Source: Leisingera sp. ANG1 (GTDB lineage Bacteria; Pseudomonadota; Alphaproteobacteria; Rhodobacterales; Rhodobacteraceae). Taken from it: 64,000 nucleotides of DNA. The stretch covers positions 426,816 through 490,815 of the forward strand of contig NZ_AFCF02000003.1 of assembly GCF_000203975.2 (NCBI RefSeq), written 5' to 3'. A program made the position numbers and the translations under genes. The notes below the pieces were generated by a model. It was given only the letters and a program-made list of their open reading frames with translations. It was not told where the DNA came from and ran no database searches. Shown here in pieces: positions 1 to 8,912 of the stretch; the stretch's first letter is position 1, and the number at the start of each line of letters is the position of its first letter.

Positions 1-2
1 AA

Positions 3-626
3 AGACACGACATCCTGCTGGTTGCGGATGAGGTTGTCACCGGTTTCGGACGGCTCGGCTCCATGTTCGGCTCGGACCACTACGGGATAGAGGCCGACAT
101 CATCACCATCGCCAAGGGCCTCACCTCGGCCTATGCGCCGCTTTCGGGGTCCATCGTCTCCGACAAGATGTGGAAGGTGCTGGAGCAGGGCACCGATGAG
201 AACGGCCCGATCGGCCACGGCTGGACCTACTCCGCGCACCCGATCGGGGCGGCGGCGGGAGTGGCGAACCTCAAGCTGATCGACGAGCTGAACCTTGTCA
301 CCAATGCCGGCGAAACCGGTGCCTATCTGAACGCCACCATGGCAGAGGCGCTCTCGGTTCACGCCAACGTGGGCGATGTTCGCGGCGAGGGAATGCTGTG
401 TGCGGTGGAGTTCGTGAAGGACAAGGACAGCCGCACCTTCTTTGATGCCGCTGACAAGATCGGGCCGCAGATCTCTGCCAAGCTCCTGGAGCAGGACAAG
501 GTGATTGCCCGCGCCATGCCGCAGGGTGACATCCTGGGCTTTGCACCGCCGTTCTGCCTGACCCGCGCCGAGGCCGATCAGGTGGTCGACGCCACCTTGC
601 GCGCGGTCAAGGCAGTACTGGGGTAA
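3..626 (+). CDS. Class III (omega) aminotransferase, C-terminal part, truncated by window edge
   Basis: The reading frame is open from the first bases, so the gene starts left of the window; about 207 residues are visible. Class III aminotransferases are PLP enzymes that move an amino group between an amine or amino acid and a keto acid. The visible part carries the cofactor-binding aspartate in 'ADEVVTGFGRLG' and the Schiff-base lysine in 'ITIAKGLTSAYAPL', followed by the 'GWTYSAHPIGAAAG' segment typical of the family and an intact C-terminus ending at a TAA. The substrate cannot be told from this part; the fold is shared by beta-alanine:pyruvate, putrescine and omega-amino acid transaminases. 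It converges on the sensor kinase gene with only 13 bp between stops. Confidence 0.85.
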   Translation, partial: RHDILLVADEVVTGFGRLGSMFGSDHYGIEADIITIAKGLTSAYAPLSGSIVSDKMWKVLEQGTDENGPIGHGWTYSAHPIGAAAGVANLKLIDELNLVTNAGETGAYLNATMAEALSVHANVGDVRGEGMLCAVEFVKDKDSRTFFDAADKIGPQISAKLLEQDKVIARAMPQGDILGFAPPFCLTRAEADQVVDATLRAVKAVLG

Positions 627-639
627 CGCCCGCCGCCGG

Positions 640-2082
640 TCAGTTGCGGCAAATCTCGAGGACGGCGCGCAGGCCCCGCCTGCCGTCCTCGAAAGTGAGC
701 CGCCCGCCGTGCTGTTCCGCCACCGTGGCAACAATCGTCAGCCCCAGCCCGAAGCCGTCGATGGCCCGGGTGTTTTCGCCGCGCCGGAACGGGGCAATCA
801 CTTCGGTGATCTCCGCCGCCGTCATGCCGGAGCCTTCGTCCTCCACTGTGATGATCGCGTGATCGGCAGTGGAACTGAGGCTGATGGCGGCGCGGCGGCC
901 ATATTTCAGCGCATTGTCGATCAGGTTGGTGACCGCCCGCTGCAGCGACACCGGGCGCGCCACCACCAGCATTACCTGCCCCTGCGGCACCGCGCTCTGG
1001 CCGGGGGCAGAGGTAAAAACGGACCGCCCGCCCGCCGCCACCTGCGGCTCCGGCGGCAGCAGCTCCACCGGTTTGCCCATGTCCTGATAATCAGCCGCCA
1101 GCGCCTCCACCAAGGAGCTGAGCGACAGGCGGCGCGGGGTCTCGGCGCTCATCTCGGCGCGGGTGTAGGTCAGCACGCTTTCGATCATGCCGGTCATGGC
1201 GTCCAGATCCGCCTCGAACTTCTGGCGCAGCTCCACGTCCTGGATCAGCGCCGCACGCAGCCGCAGCCGGGTGGCGGGAGTGCCAAGGTCGTGACTGATC
1301 CCGGACAGCACCGCGGCGCGGCTGGCAAGCTGTTCGCGCTCTGTCTCCAGATAGCTGTTCACTGCTGAGACGATCTCCTGCAGCTCGCCGGGGCCTTGCA
1401 TCGCATAGGCGTCCGGCCCGCCCAGCCGGCGGCGGTGGCGCAGGGCGCGGGCGAAGCGGTCGAAATGGGCCGAGGTGTCCATCACCAGCGTCGCCAGCAC
1501 CGCCAGGGCCAGCAGCGACAAGAGAACCGCCGGCAGGCGCAGGTCGCGCGGCGCGGCAGAACAGCCCCAGACGGCAGTGCCGTCGACCCGCTGCCAGGGG
1601 CCATAGCCCGCGCGCGCAAAGATCACCGGCTCGCTGCAATAGGTAGCCAGCAGCCGGGTAACCGCCCCCAGTTTCTCTGCCGCGGTGGCTCCTCCTGCGG
1701 GCGGCAGTTCCGCCACCGGATACCGCAGGGCGGGGGAGGCGATAACCAGCGCCAGAACCTCCCCTGACAGGGGATCGGGGCCGCTGTCCAAGATCGAGAC
1801 ATTGGTGAACAGGGAAGGCTTCGCGATCCCCTGCAGCCGCAGATAATCGCCAGCGGCCAGGGACGCAGCCTGTTCCGGCGCCACGGACGTTACTGTCACC
1901 CCCGCAGGCGGCGGCGCGCCGCGGCGCAGGGTGGCGTCCAATGTAATGCCGGAAATGGCAGCGCGAGTCAGATGCGCCTGCCAGCTGGCGCCGGAGTGGA
2001 ACCAGCCCCAGGCACCGCCCAGCCCGGCGGCAAAGGCCAGCGGCAGCAGGATCAGCCCCCGGATTCTGAGCCGCAGCGCCAC
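640..2082 (-). CDS. Two-component sensor histidine kinase (EnvZ/OmpB class)
   Basis: This 480-residue membrane kinase starts 5 bp after the response regulator stop, so the two are co-transcribed. A first membrane helix lies at about residues 9-28, a periplasmic domain of roughly 155 residues follows, and a second helix spans about 184-202. A HAMP-like linker leads to the phospho-acceptor His264 in 'GISHDLGTPATRLRLR'. The ATP-binding domain has the N box ('LQRAVTNLIDNALKYG'), the G1 box ('VEDEGSGM') and the G2 box ('GFGLGLTIV'). The residue after HDL is Gly where Arg is usual, which need not impair activity. Its neighbour, a glucose-type ABC importer, suggests sugar sensing as with GtrS/GltR of Pseudomonas; this is inference from position. 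Confidence 0.88.
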   Translation of the reverse strand: MALRLRIRGLILLPLAFAAGLGGAWGWFHSGASWQAHLTRAAISGITLDATLRRGAPPPAGVTVTSVAPEQAASLAAGDYLRLQGIAKPSLFTNVSILDSGPDPLSGEVLALVIASPALRYPVAELPPAGGATAAEKLGAVTRLLATYCSEPVIFARAGYGPWQRVDGTAVWGCSAAPRDLRLPAVLLSLLALAVLATLVMDTSAHFDRFARALRHRRRLGGPDAYAMQGPGELQEIVSAVNSYLETEREQLASRAAVLSGISHDLGTPATRLRLRAALIQDVELRQKFEADLDAMTGMIESVLTYTRAEMSAETPRRLSLSSLVEALAADYQDMGKPVELLPPEPQVAAGGRSVFTSAPGQSAVPQGQVMLVVARPVSLQRAVTNLIDNALKYGRRAAISLSSTADHAIITVEDEGSGMTAAEITEVIAPFRRGENTRAIDGFGLGLTIVATVAEQHGGRLTFEDGRRGLRAVLEICRN

Positions 2083-2087
2083 GGGCC

Positions 2088-2822
2088 TCAGTCCCCGCCA
2101 GTCTCAACATCCACCGCCAGGACATAGCCGGTGCCGCGCTCGGTGCGCAGCAGCGTTGGCGCCTTGGGGGTGTCTTCGATTTTGGAGCGCAACCGGCCCA
2201 CCAGCACGTCAATTGCGCGGCCCGAGCCCTCGTCATTGCCGCCGTCACCAGTCACATCCAGTGCCGCCGCAATCTCCTCACGCGTCAGCGGAATATGCGG
2301 GTTGGCCAGGAACACCTTGAGCAACCCGGTCTCGCGCCGCGACAGCGCCACCTGCACGCCGACGGGAGAGATCACCTCATCCCGCTTGGCGTCATAGGTC
2401 CAGCCGCCAAAGCGGAAGGTGGCCACGCTGCGCCGGTAGATCAGCGACGACGACCGCCGCGCCCGCTGCAGCACGGCGCGGACGCGCGCCAGCAGCAGAT
2501 CGGGGTTGAACGGTTTGGCAATGTAATCATCCGCGCCGGATTCATACCCCGCCATCCGCTGGTGATCGGCGGACAGCGCCGACACCAGAATGATCGGCAC
2601 ATCCTGCTCACTGCGCAGCCGGGTGCAGATCTCCACCCCGTTTTCATCGCCCAGCATCACGTCGAGCAGGATCAGGTCGATCCGGCCCGCGCCGATCTGC
2701 TCGCGGATCTCCGCCTCGCTGCCGCAAGGCAGGGCGATAAAGCCGTTCTGACGCAGGTACTGAGTCAGCATCATGCGCGTCTCAACGTCGTCATCCACCA
2801 CCAGAAGCCGCGGAATCGCCAT
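2088..2822 (-). CDS. OmpR/PhoB-family response regulator
   Basis: A 244-residue regulator with an N-terminal receiver (acidic pocket in 'LLVVDDD', phospho-acceptor Asp54 in 'LILLDVMLGDENG', a conserved Lys in 'DYIAKPFNPDLLLARV') and a C-terminal winged-helix DNA-binding domain ('LSRRETGLLKVFLANP', then the recognition-helix region ending 'TLLRTERGTGYVLAVD'). The ATG at 2822 is preceded by a strong GGGAGGAG ribosome site. It is transcribed first in an operon with the downstream sensor kinase and divergently from the sugar ABC operon. The shared upstream region holds spaced G(T/C)AACA repeats that could be its own sites. Confidence 0.9.
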   Translation of the reverse strand: MAIPRLLVVDDDVETRMMLTQYLRQNGFIALPCGSEAEIREQIGAGRIDLILLDVMLGDENGVEICTRLRSEQDVPIILVSALSADHQRMAGYESGADDYIAKPFNPDLLLARVRAVLQRARRSSSLIYRRSVATFRFGGWTYDAKRDEVISPVGVQVALSRRETGLLKVFLANPHIPLTREEIAAALDVTGDGGNDEGSGRAIDVLVGRLRSKIEDTPKAPTLLRTERGTGYVLAVDVETGGD

Positions 2823-2876
2823 CTGTTGCTCTCCTCCCTGAAAACCGCCCCGTGTGGCCGTCCCGGCTGTTTGTTT

Positions 2877-2922
2877 GTAACATCATGCAACAAAATCAAT
2901 TGCTGCGTAACAACAGGTAACA
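2877..2922. promoter_or_regulatory. Paired 10-bp-phased G(T/C)AACA direct repeats, candidate response-regulator operator
   Basis: Four copies of G(T/C)AACA start at 2877, 2887, 2907 and 2917. They form two pairs with 10-bp spacing inside each pair and 30 bp between pairs, so all lie on one face of the helix. OmpR/PhoB-family regulators bind tandem direct repeats of about this spacing. The block lies in the 229-bp region between the divergent regulator gene and the sugar-binding-protein gene. Repeats and spacing are read directly; binding is inferred. Confidence 0.45.
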
Positions 2923-3051
2923 GCTTGATGGAAAATCTGCTTTGGCCCGCACCCCAGCCCCCGCTGGGCAATTGAAATGCAGCATTGCCAGCGGGCAAGC
3001 TGGCTGGTGAAGGCTGCGGGGAGCAGCCGTCACATAAGGGAGGAATGAGCG

Positions 3052-4296
3052 ATGAAATACACCGCTTTTGCGGCCGCATCGGCCGTGGCACTGGCCTGTG
3101 CGGCACCGGCTGTGGCCGGGCCGGAGGCCGAAGTTCTGCACTGGTGGACATCCGGCGGCGAGGCCAAGTCGGCCGCGGTCCTGCAACAGGAATTTGCCGA
3201 CAACGGCGGCACCTGGACCGACATGCCGGTGGCCGGCGGCGGCGGTGATGCAGCAATGACCGCACTGCGCGCCCGGGTTCTCTCCGGCAACGCGCCCACT
3301 GCCGTTCAGCTGAAAGGCCCCGCCATCCAGGAATGGTATGAAGAAGGCGTGCTCGCCGATATCTCCTCCGTGGCCGAGGCCGAGGGCTGGGGGGACGTGC
3401 TGCCCGGCTCGATCGCCGAACACATGAAATGCGAGGGCAAATGGTGCGCAGCACCGGTGAACGTGCACCGCGTCGACTGGATCTGGGCCAATGCCGCGCT
3501 CTTGGAGGCCAACGGCATCGAAATGCCCCAGACATGGGAAGACTTCAACGCCGCCGCCGACAAGCTGATGGAAGCAGGCATCACCCCGCTGGCGCATGGC
3601 GGCCAGGCCTGGCAGGACGCAACCGTGTTCGAGGCCGTGGCGCTTGGAATCCTGGGTCCGGAGGACTTCCGCAAGGCCTTTGTCGAATTGGACATGGACA
3701 CCCTGAAGTCCGGCAAGATGGCCGCGGTGTTTGACCAGATGCGCAAGATGCGCGGCTATGTGGACGCCAACTTCCCGGGCCGCGACTGGAACCTGGCCAC
3801 CTCGATGGTGATGAACGGCGAGGCGGCGTTCCAGATCATGGGCGACTGGGCCAAGGGCGAGTTCCTGGCCGCGGGCAAGGAGCCGGGCAAGGATTTCCTC
3901 TGCGCCTCGGTGCCGGGCGACGGTTTCCTTTATAATGTCGACAGCTTTGCCATGTTCGAGGTCGACGGCGAGGACAAGCAGGCCGGGCAGGATCTTCTGG
4001 CCAAGCTGATCGTCGGGCCGAAGTTCCAGGAGGTGTTCAACCTCAACAAGGGCTCGATCCCGGCGCGGGTGGACGTGAAACTGGATGCCTTTGACACTTG
4101 CGCCCATCTGTCCTCCAAGGACATGGGCGACAGCGCGGACAATGGCTCGCTGCTGCCCAGTTATGCCCACGGCATGGCCCTGCGCGGCGCGCAGTCCGGC
4201 GCCATCACCGACGTGGTGACCGCGCATTTCAACTCGGACATGTCCTCGGCTGAGGCCGTGCAGATGCTGGCCGACGCAGTCGCCAACTCGCTCTGA
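3052..4296 (+). CDS. Sugar (glucose/mannose-type) ABC transporter substrate-binding protein
   Basis: A 414-residue periplasmic binding protein. A Sec signal peptide covers residues 1-22 with probable cleavage after 'PAVA'. The mature protein opens with 'EVLHWWTSGGEAKSAAVLQQ', a hallmark of the GtsA/glucose-mannose-binding subfamily of family-1 sugar-binding proteins, and continues with a 'VQLKGPAIQEWYEEGVLADI' lobe segment. A good ribosome site (GGAGGAATGAGCG) precedes the ATG at 3052. It is the first gene of a five-gene operon with two permeases, an ATPase and glucokinase, which points to glucose import followed by phosphorylation. Length and layout are normal for the family. Confidence 0.88.
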   Translation: MKYTAFAAASAVALACAAPAVAGPEAEVLHWWTSGGEAKSAAVLQQEFADNGGTWTDMPVAGGGGDAAMTALRARVLSGNAPTAVQLKGPAIQEWYEEGVLADISSVAEAEGWGDVLPGSIAEHMKCEGKWCAAPVNVHRVDWIWANAALLEANGIEMPQTWEDFNAAADKLMEAGITPLAHGGQAWQDATVFEAVALGILGPEDFRKAFVELDMDTLKSGKMAAVFDQMRKMRGYVDANFPGRDWNLATSMVMNGEAAFQIMGDWAKGEFLAAGKEPGKDFLCASVPGDGFLYNVDSFAMFEVDGEDKQAGQDLLAKLIVGPKFQEVFNLNKGSIPARVDVKLDAFDTCAHLSSKDMGDSADNGSLLPSYAHGMALRGAQSGAITDVVTAHFNSDMSSAEAVQMLADAVANSL

Positions 4297-4354
4297 TCTC
4301 CCCCGGGCCTCGCGTCCTCCGGGATGCGGGGCCACCTATTCAAGGGCCGTTACC

Positions 4355-5227
4355 ATGACTGAATGGCTTGAACGTCATATTCCGAAGATGGTGCTGGCAC
4401 CGTCCTTCATTGCGGTACTGGTGTTTGTCTACGGCTTCATTGCCTGGACCGCCTGGGTATCGCTGACCCGCTCCCGCCTGCTGCCGAAATACGAGATCGA
4501 CGGGCTGATCCAGTACGAGCGCCTGTTCAACGCGCCGCGCTGGGACACCGCGATGTCGAACCTGTTTGTGTTCGGCACCCTGTTCATCCTGATCTCGATG
4601 GTCCTGGGCCTGATGCTGGCCATCCTGCTGGACCAGAAGATCCGCACCGAGGGCGTCCTGCGCACCATCTACCTTTATCCGATGGCGCTGTCGCTGATCG
4701 TGACCGGCACCGCCTGGAAGTGGATCATGAACCCCGGCCTTGGGCTGGAGGCCATGGTCCGCGGCTGGGGGTTCGACAGCTTCACCTTCGACTGGGTGAT
4801 CAACCCGGACAAGGCGATCTATGCGGTGGTCATCGCCGGTGTCTGGCAGGCGTCCGGCTTTGTGATGGCGCTGTTCCTGGCCGGATTGCGCGGGGTCGAT
4901 GGCGAGATCATCAAGGCCGCACAGGTCGATGGCATCCCCACCTGGCGGATCTATACCGCGATCATCATCCCCTCGATGGCGCCGATCTTCCTGTCTGCCT
5001 TCATCGTGCTGGCGCATCTGGCGATCAAGAGCTTCGACCTGGTGATTGCCCTCACTGGCGGCGGCCCCGGCTATGCCACCGATCTGCCCGCCACCTATAT
5101 GTATACGATGGCCTTTTCCCGCGGCGATATCGGCCAGGCGGCCAGCTCTGCCATGGTCATGATGGGCGTGGTGTTCGCGATCATCGTTCCGTATCTCTAC
5201 TCTGAGCTGAGGGCCAAACATGACTGA
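4355..5227 (+). CDS. Sugar ABC transporter permease (MalF-like)
   Basis: A 290-residue inner-membrane protein with about six hydrophobic helices. Its EAA loop, which docks the ATPase, is visible as 'VDGEIIKAAQVDGIPTWRIYTAIIIPSMAP'. It follows the binding-protein gene by 58 bp and overlaps the next permease by 8 bp. With that partner it would form the transmembrane pore of the glucose-type importer. The start is the ATG after a GGCCGTTACC leader; no in-frame upstream start looks better. Confidence 0.9.
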   Translation: MTEWLERHIPKMVLAPSFIAVLVFVYGFIAWTAWVSLTRSRLLPKYEIDGLIQYERLFNAPRWDTAMSNLFVFGTLFILISMVLGLMLAILLDQKIRTEGVLRTIYLYPMALSLIVTGTAWKWIMNPGLGLEAMVRGWGFDSFTFDWVINPDKAIYAVVIAGVWQASGFVMALFLAGLRGVDGEIIKAAQVDGIPTWRIYTAIIIPSMAPIFLSAFIVLAHLAIKSFDLVIALTGGGPGYATDLPATYMYTMAFSRGDIGQAASSAMVMMGVVFAIIVPYLYSELRAKHD

Positions 5228-6119
5228 CGTGACGCTTGCCCCCGCCGCCGCAGCCAGCCGCCGCAACTGGAGCCACTTCGCCCTGCGCTGGACGCTGTTC
5301 ACCCTCCTTGGCCTGTTTGCCCTGTTCTATCTGATGCCGCTCTTTGTGATGATCACCACCTCCTTGAAAAGCCTGGAGGAAATCCGCACCGGCAGCCTGA
5401 TCGCCTTCCCGCGCGAGGTCACCTTCGACGCCTGGCGCACCGCCTGGTCGGAGGCCTGCACCGGCATTCAATGCGAGGGCCTGCGCCCGTTCTTCTGGAA
5501 CTCCGTCGTGATCGCGGTGCCGGCGGTGGCGATCTCCACCATGCTGGGCGCGGCCAATGGCTATGTCATCGCGCAATGGCGGTTCCGCGGTGCCAACCTG
5601 ATCTTCTCGCTGATGCTGTTCGGCTGCTTCATCCCGTTTCAGGTGGTGCTCTTGCCGATGGCGCGGATGCTGGGGCTGATGGGGCTGGCGGGCAGCATTC
5701 CGGGGCTGATCTTCGTGCATGTGATCTATGGCATCGGCTTTACCACGCTGTTCTTCCGCAACTTCTATGTCACCATCCCGCAGGACCTGGTGAAGGCGGC
5801 CAAGGTGGACGGCGCGGGGTTCTTCCGGATCTTCTGGTCGATCTTCCTGCCGCTCAGCCTGCCGATCATCGTGGTCACCGTGATCTGGCAGTTCACCCAG
5901 ATCTGGAACGACTTCCTGTTCGGCGTCTCCTTCAGCCAGGCGGGCACCCAGCCGGTGACCGTGGCGCTGAACAACATCGTCAATTCGACCACCGGCGTGA
6001 AGGAATACAACGTCGACATGGCCGCCGCGATCATCGCCGCGCTGCCGACGCTGCTGGTCTATGCCGTTGCCGGCAAATACTTCATCCGCGGCCTGACCGC
6101 TGGCTCTGTGAAAGGGTAA
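5220..6119 (+). CDS. Carbohydrate ABC transporter permease (MalG-like)
   Basis: A 299-residue second permease subunit. The N-terminus is cytoplasmic and short, followed by a first helix ('LFTLLGLFALFYLMPLFVMI'), the family segment 'TSLKSLEEIRTG', and an EAA loop ('IPQDLVKAAKVDGAGFFRIFWSIFLPLSLP'). The C-terminus 'YFIRGLTAGSVKG' is the near-invariant ending of MalG-type sugar permeases. Overlap with the preceding gene implies translational coupling and roughly equal subunit amounts. Confidence 0.9.
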   Translation: MTDVTLAPAAAASRRNWSHFALRWTLFTLLGLFALFYLMPLFVMITTSLKSLEEIRTGSLIAFPREVTFDAWRTAWSEACTGIQCEGLRPFFWNSVVIAVPAVAISTMLGAANGYVIAQWRFRGANLIFSLMLFGCFIPFQVVLLPMARMLGLMGLAGSIPGLIFVHVIYGIGFTTLFFRNFYVTIPQDLVKAAKVDGAGFFRIFWSIFLPLSLPIIVVTVIWQFTQIWNDFLFGVSFSQAGTQPVTVALNNIVNSTTGVKEYNVDMAAAIIAALPTLLVYAVAGKYFIRGLTAGSVKG

Positions 6120-6123
6120 ATCC

Positions 6124-7221
6124 ATGGCACCTATTCTGGACATCACCAACCTGCGCAAGAACTACGGCGCAACCGAGATCCTGAAAGACATCAACGTCAG
6201 TATTGAGCCGGGCGACTTCCTGGTGCTGGTCGGCCCTTCCGGCTGCGGCAAGTCCACGCTGCTCAATTGCATCGCCGGGCTGGAGCCGATTTCCGGCGGG
6301 CAGATCGAAATCGGCGGCCGTGATATGACCCACGTCAGCCCCAAGGACCGCGACATTGCTATGGTGTTCCAGTCCTACGCGCTCTACCCGACGATGACGG
6401 TTGCCAGGAACATCACCTTCGGCATGAAGGTGCGCGGCGCCGATGCCGCCACCCAGGAGCGCAAGCTGAAGGAGGTCGCGGCGCAGCTGCAGATCGAGGC
6501 GCTGCTGGACCGCCGCCCGGGCCAGCTGTCCGGCGGCCAGCGCCAGCGGGTGGCGATGGGCCGGGCGCTGGTGCGCGACCCCAAGCTGTTCCTGTTTGAT
6601 GAGCCGCTGTCGAACCTCGACGCCAAGCTGCGGGTGGAGATGCGCACCGAGATCAAGAAACTGCACCACAACCTCGGCGCCACCATGGTCTATGTCACCC
6701 ATGACCAGATCGAAGCGATGACGCTGGCGACCAAGATCGTGGTGATGAAGGGCGGCGTGGTGCAGCAGATCGGCACCCCCGCCGAGATCTACAACAAGCC
6801 TGCCAACCTGTTTGTGGCCGATTTCATGGGCAGCCCGGCAATGAACCTGATCCCCGCGCGTGCGCAGCCGAACGGGCAGGGCACACGGATCGAGATGGAC
6901 TGCGGCGGCAGCGCCCCCATCGTCTTGAAGGACAGCCGCGCCACCGGCCTGCCGCAGGACGTGATCCTGGGCGTGCGCCCCGAGGACATCGCCGAGGCGG
7001 GCTTCCGTGCGGGCGAAGGCGTGCAGGAGGCCGCCTGCCTGATCGACATGGTGGAGCCTGCGGGTGCGGACACCTATGTGGTCTCCAGCCTCGGCGGCAA
7101 ACAGGTGACCGCGCGGCTGCACGCCGAAACCAGTGCGCAACCGGGGCAGATGCTGGATCTGGCCTTTGATTTGTCCAAGGTCTCCTACTTCTCGCCCGCA
7201 ACCGGCGAGCGGCTGAATTGA
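6124..7221 (+). CDS. Sugar ABC transporter ATP-binding protein (MalK/UgpC class)
   Basis: A 365-residue ATPase that powers the importer. Visible motifs are Walker A 'GPSGCGKST' (residues 37-45), the Q-loop ('MVFQSYALYP'), signature 'LSGGQRQRVAMGRAL', Walker B 'LFLFDEPLSNLDA' and the switch His in 'VYVTHDQIEAMTLA'. After about residue 235 it has the regulatory OB-like (TOBE) domain of the MalK family ('ILGVRPEDI'). It starts 4 bp after the second permease and overlaps the glucokinase start by 4 bp, so the whole sugar operon is tightly packed. Confidence 0.92.
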   Translation: MAPILDITNLRKNYGATEILKDINVSIEPGDFLVLVGPSGCGKSTLLNCIAGLEPISGGQIEIGGRDMTHVSPKDRDIAMVFQSYALYPTMTVARNITFGMKVRGADAATQERKLKEVAAQLQIEALLDRRPGQLSGGQRQRVAMGRALVRDPKLFLFDEPLSNLDAKLRVEMRTEIKKLHHNLGATMVYVTHDQIEAMTLATKIVVMKGGVVQQIGTPAEIYNKPANLFVADFMGSPAMNLIPARAQPNGQGTRIEMDCGGSAPIVLKDSRATGLPQDVILGVRPEDIAEAGFRAGEGVQEAACLIDMVEPAGADTYVVSSLGGKQVTARLHAETSAQPGQMLDLAFDLSKVSYFSPATGERLN

Positions 7222-8105
7222 CCGGGCTGCGGCTGGCCGCCGACGTGGGCGGCACCAACACCCGGCTGGGGCTGGCACGCGGCGGCGTGCTGCTGGCAGA
7301 CACAGTGCAAAGCTTCCGCAACGACGCTTTTGGCAGTTTTGCGGACGTGATGGACCTATACCTTCAGGATGCCGCCCCCGGCGGCGTGGAGGAACTCGCC
7401 ATTGCCATCGCCGGTCCGGTCACCGGCGCCACCGCGCGGCTGACCAACCGGGACTGGCACTTTGACGCCGCAGCGCTGTCGCGGCATCTGAACGGCGCGC
7501 AGGTGCATCTGCTCAATGACCTTGCCGCACTGGGGCAAGTCTGCCCGCATTTGCAGGCAGACTGCCTGGACACAGTGGTTGCCCCTGCAAGCGATGCGGG
7601 CGGAGACGGCCAGCGGCTGGTGGTGGGCATCGGCACCGGTTTCAACCTCTCACCGGTGCTAGACGCCGGCGGGCAGCTGCAATGCCTCAACGTGGAATAC
7701 GGCCATGTCAGCCTGCCGCTGGACGTGGCAGAGCGTCTGCGCAGCCACGTGACGAAGTCCGGAACGTTCACCACTGTCGAGCATCTGTTCTCCGGCCGCG
7801 GCCATGCGGCGGTGCGCAGCCATTTCCCGGCAGATGATGCGGGCACGCAGGAGTTCCTGGGCTTCTATGCCCATCTGCTGGCGTTGCTGGCCCGCAACCT
7901 AATGTTGGCTTTCCTGCCCGCGCAGGGCATGTATTTCGCGGGTGCCGTGGCCCGCAGCATCCTCACATCCCCGGCGCGGGGGCTCTTTGCGGAGCACTTC
8001 CAGCAGCCCTTCGCACTCGACGCCCGCATCGCCGCCCCGGTGCATGTCATTCTGGATGACGCCGCCGCCCTGAAAGGCTGCGCAGCCCTGCGCCTGCCGG
8101 GCTGA
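7218..8105 (+). CDS. glk: Glucokinase (Glk/bacterial ROK-unrelated type)
   Basis: A 295-residue sugar kinase predicted to phosphorylate glucose to glucose-6-phosphate with ATP. The N-terminal phosphate-binding motif 'DVGGTNTRLG' (residues 9-18) and the segments 'LAIAIAGPVTG', 'LTNRDWHFD' and 'LLNDLAALG' are those of the GlcK_E. coli-type family. It starts at a TTG (7218) that overlaps the ATPase stop codon (TTGA). Being last in the sugar ABC operon explains its role: trapping incoming glucose. The length is slightly short of the usual 320 residues but all core motifs are present. Confidence 0.88.
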   Translation: MTGLRLAADVGGTNTRLGLARGGVLLADTVQSFRNDAFGSFADVMDLYLQDAAPGGVEELAIAIAGPVTGATARLTNRDWHFDAAALSRHLNGAQVHLLNDLAALGQVCPHLQADCLDTVVAPASDAGGDGQRLVVGIGTGFNLSPVLDAGGQLQCLNVEYGHVSLPLDVAERLRSHVTKSGTFTTVEHLFSGRGHAAVRSHFPADDAGTQEFLGFYAHLLALLARNLMLAFLPAQGMYFAGAVARSILTSPARGLFAEHFQQPFALDARIAAPVHVILDDAAALKGCAALRLPG

Positions 8106-8153
8106 GGGTTTGAAGCCACGAATTCAGCACCATCCTGATTACAACCTGCAGAC

Positions 8154-8912
8154 TTAACGGTGGTACTGCGCAAACACCTGCCCCTCCAGCCGGGTGATTG
8201 CCACCGGCGTCTGATAGAGCGCGCTCAGGCGCTCCGCAGTCGCAGCCTCTGCCACCGGGCCCTGAAAGGCCACCTGCCCGTCCCGCAGCGCCACCACGTG
8301 ATCGGACCAGCTGATCGCATAGTTCAGATCATGCACCACGATCACAATCCCCTTGCCCTGCGCCTCCGCCAGATGGCGCAGCTGCGCCATCAGGTTGCGG
8401 GCGTGATTGAGGTCCAAGTTGTTCAGCGGCTCATCCAGCAGCAGCCAATCCGTGTCCTGCGCATAGGCCATGGCGATGAAGGCCCGCTGCCGCTGCCCGC
8501 CCGACAGCTCATCCAGAAACCGCTCCTGCAGGCCGCCCAGATCAAACAGCTCCACCGCATTCGCAATGGCCGCATGATCGGCAGGCCCCAGCCGCCCCGC
8601 GCTGTGCGGCCAGCGGCCAAAGCCGACCAGGTCGCGCACCCGCACCCGGCTGGCGACGCTCAAATGCTGCGCCACCACCGCCATCTTGCGCGCCAGCACC
8701 GCTGGAACCGCCTGAACCAGGTCCAACCCGTCCATGCGGATGCTGCCGCCAGCGGGCGTCATCTGCCGGGCAATCAGCTTCAGCAGCGTCGATTTGCCCG
8801 CGCCATTGGGACCGATCAGCGCCGTCACCCGCCCCGCCGGGATTTCAGCACTTACGTTTTGCAGGATGGGGTTTGCTGCGGGGCCATAGCTCAGGCCTGA
8901 AATATCAATCAC
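8154..8912 (-). CDS. Iron-siderophore ABC transporter ATP-binding protein (FecE/FhuC class)
   Basis: A 252-residue ATPase for siderophore import. Motifs are Walker A 'GPNGAGKST', signature 'LSGGQRQRAFIAMAY', Walker B 'TDWLLLDEPLNNLD' and switch His in 'IVVHDLNYAISW'. I chose the GTG at 8912 ('VIDISGLSYG') because it overlaps the upstream permease stop by 4 bp (GTGA) and gives the usual family N-terminus; a start at 8960 would add 16 residues of permease-overlapping sequence. It is the last gene of a four-gene importer operon and converges on glk with a 48-bp gap. Confidence 0.9.
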   Translation of the reverse strand: MIDISGLSYGPAANPILQNVSAEIPAGRVTALIGPNGAGKSTLLKLIARQMTPAGGSIRMDGLDLVQAVPAVLARKMAVVAQHLSVASRVRVRDLVGFGRWPHSAGRLGPADHAAIANAVELFDLGGLQERFLDELSGGQRQRAFIAMAYAQDTDWLLLDEPLNNLDLNHARNLMAQLRHLAEAQGKGIVIVVHDLNYAISWSDHVVALRDGQVAFQGPVAEAATAERLSALYQTPVAITRLEGQVFAQYHR

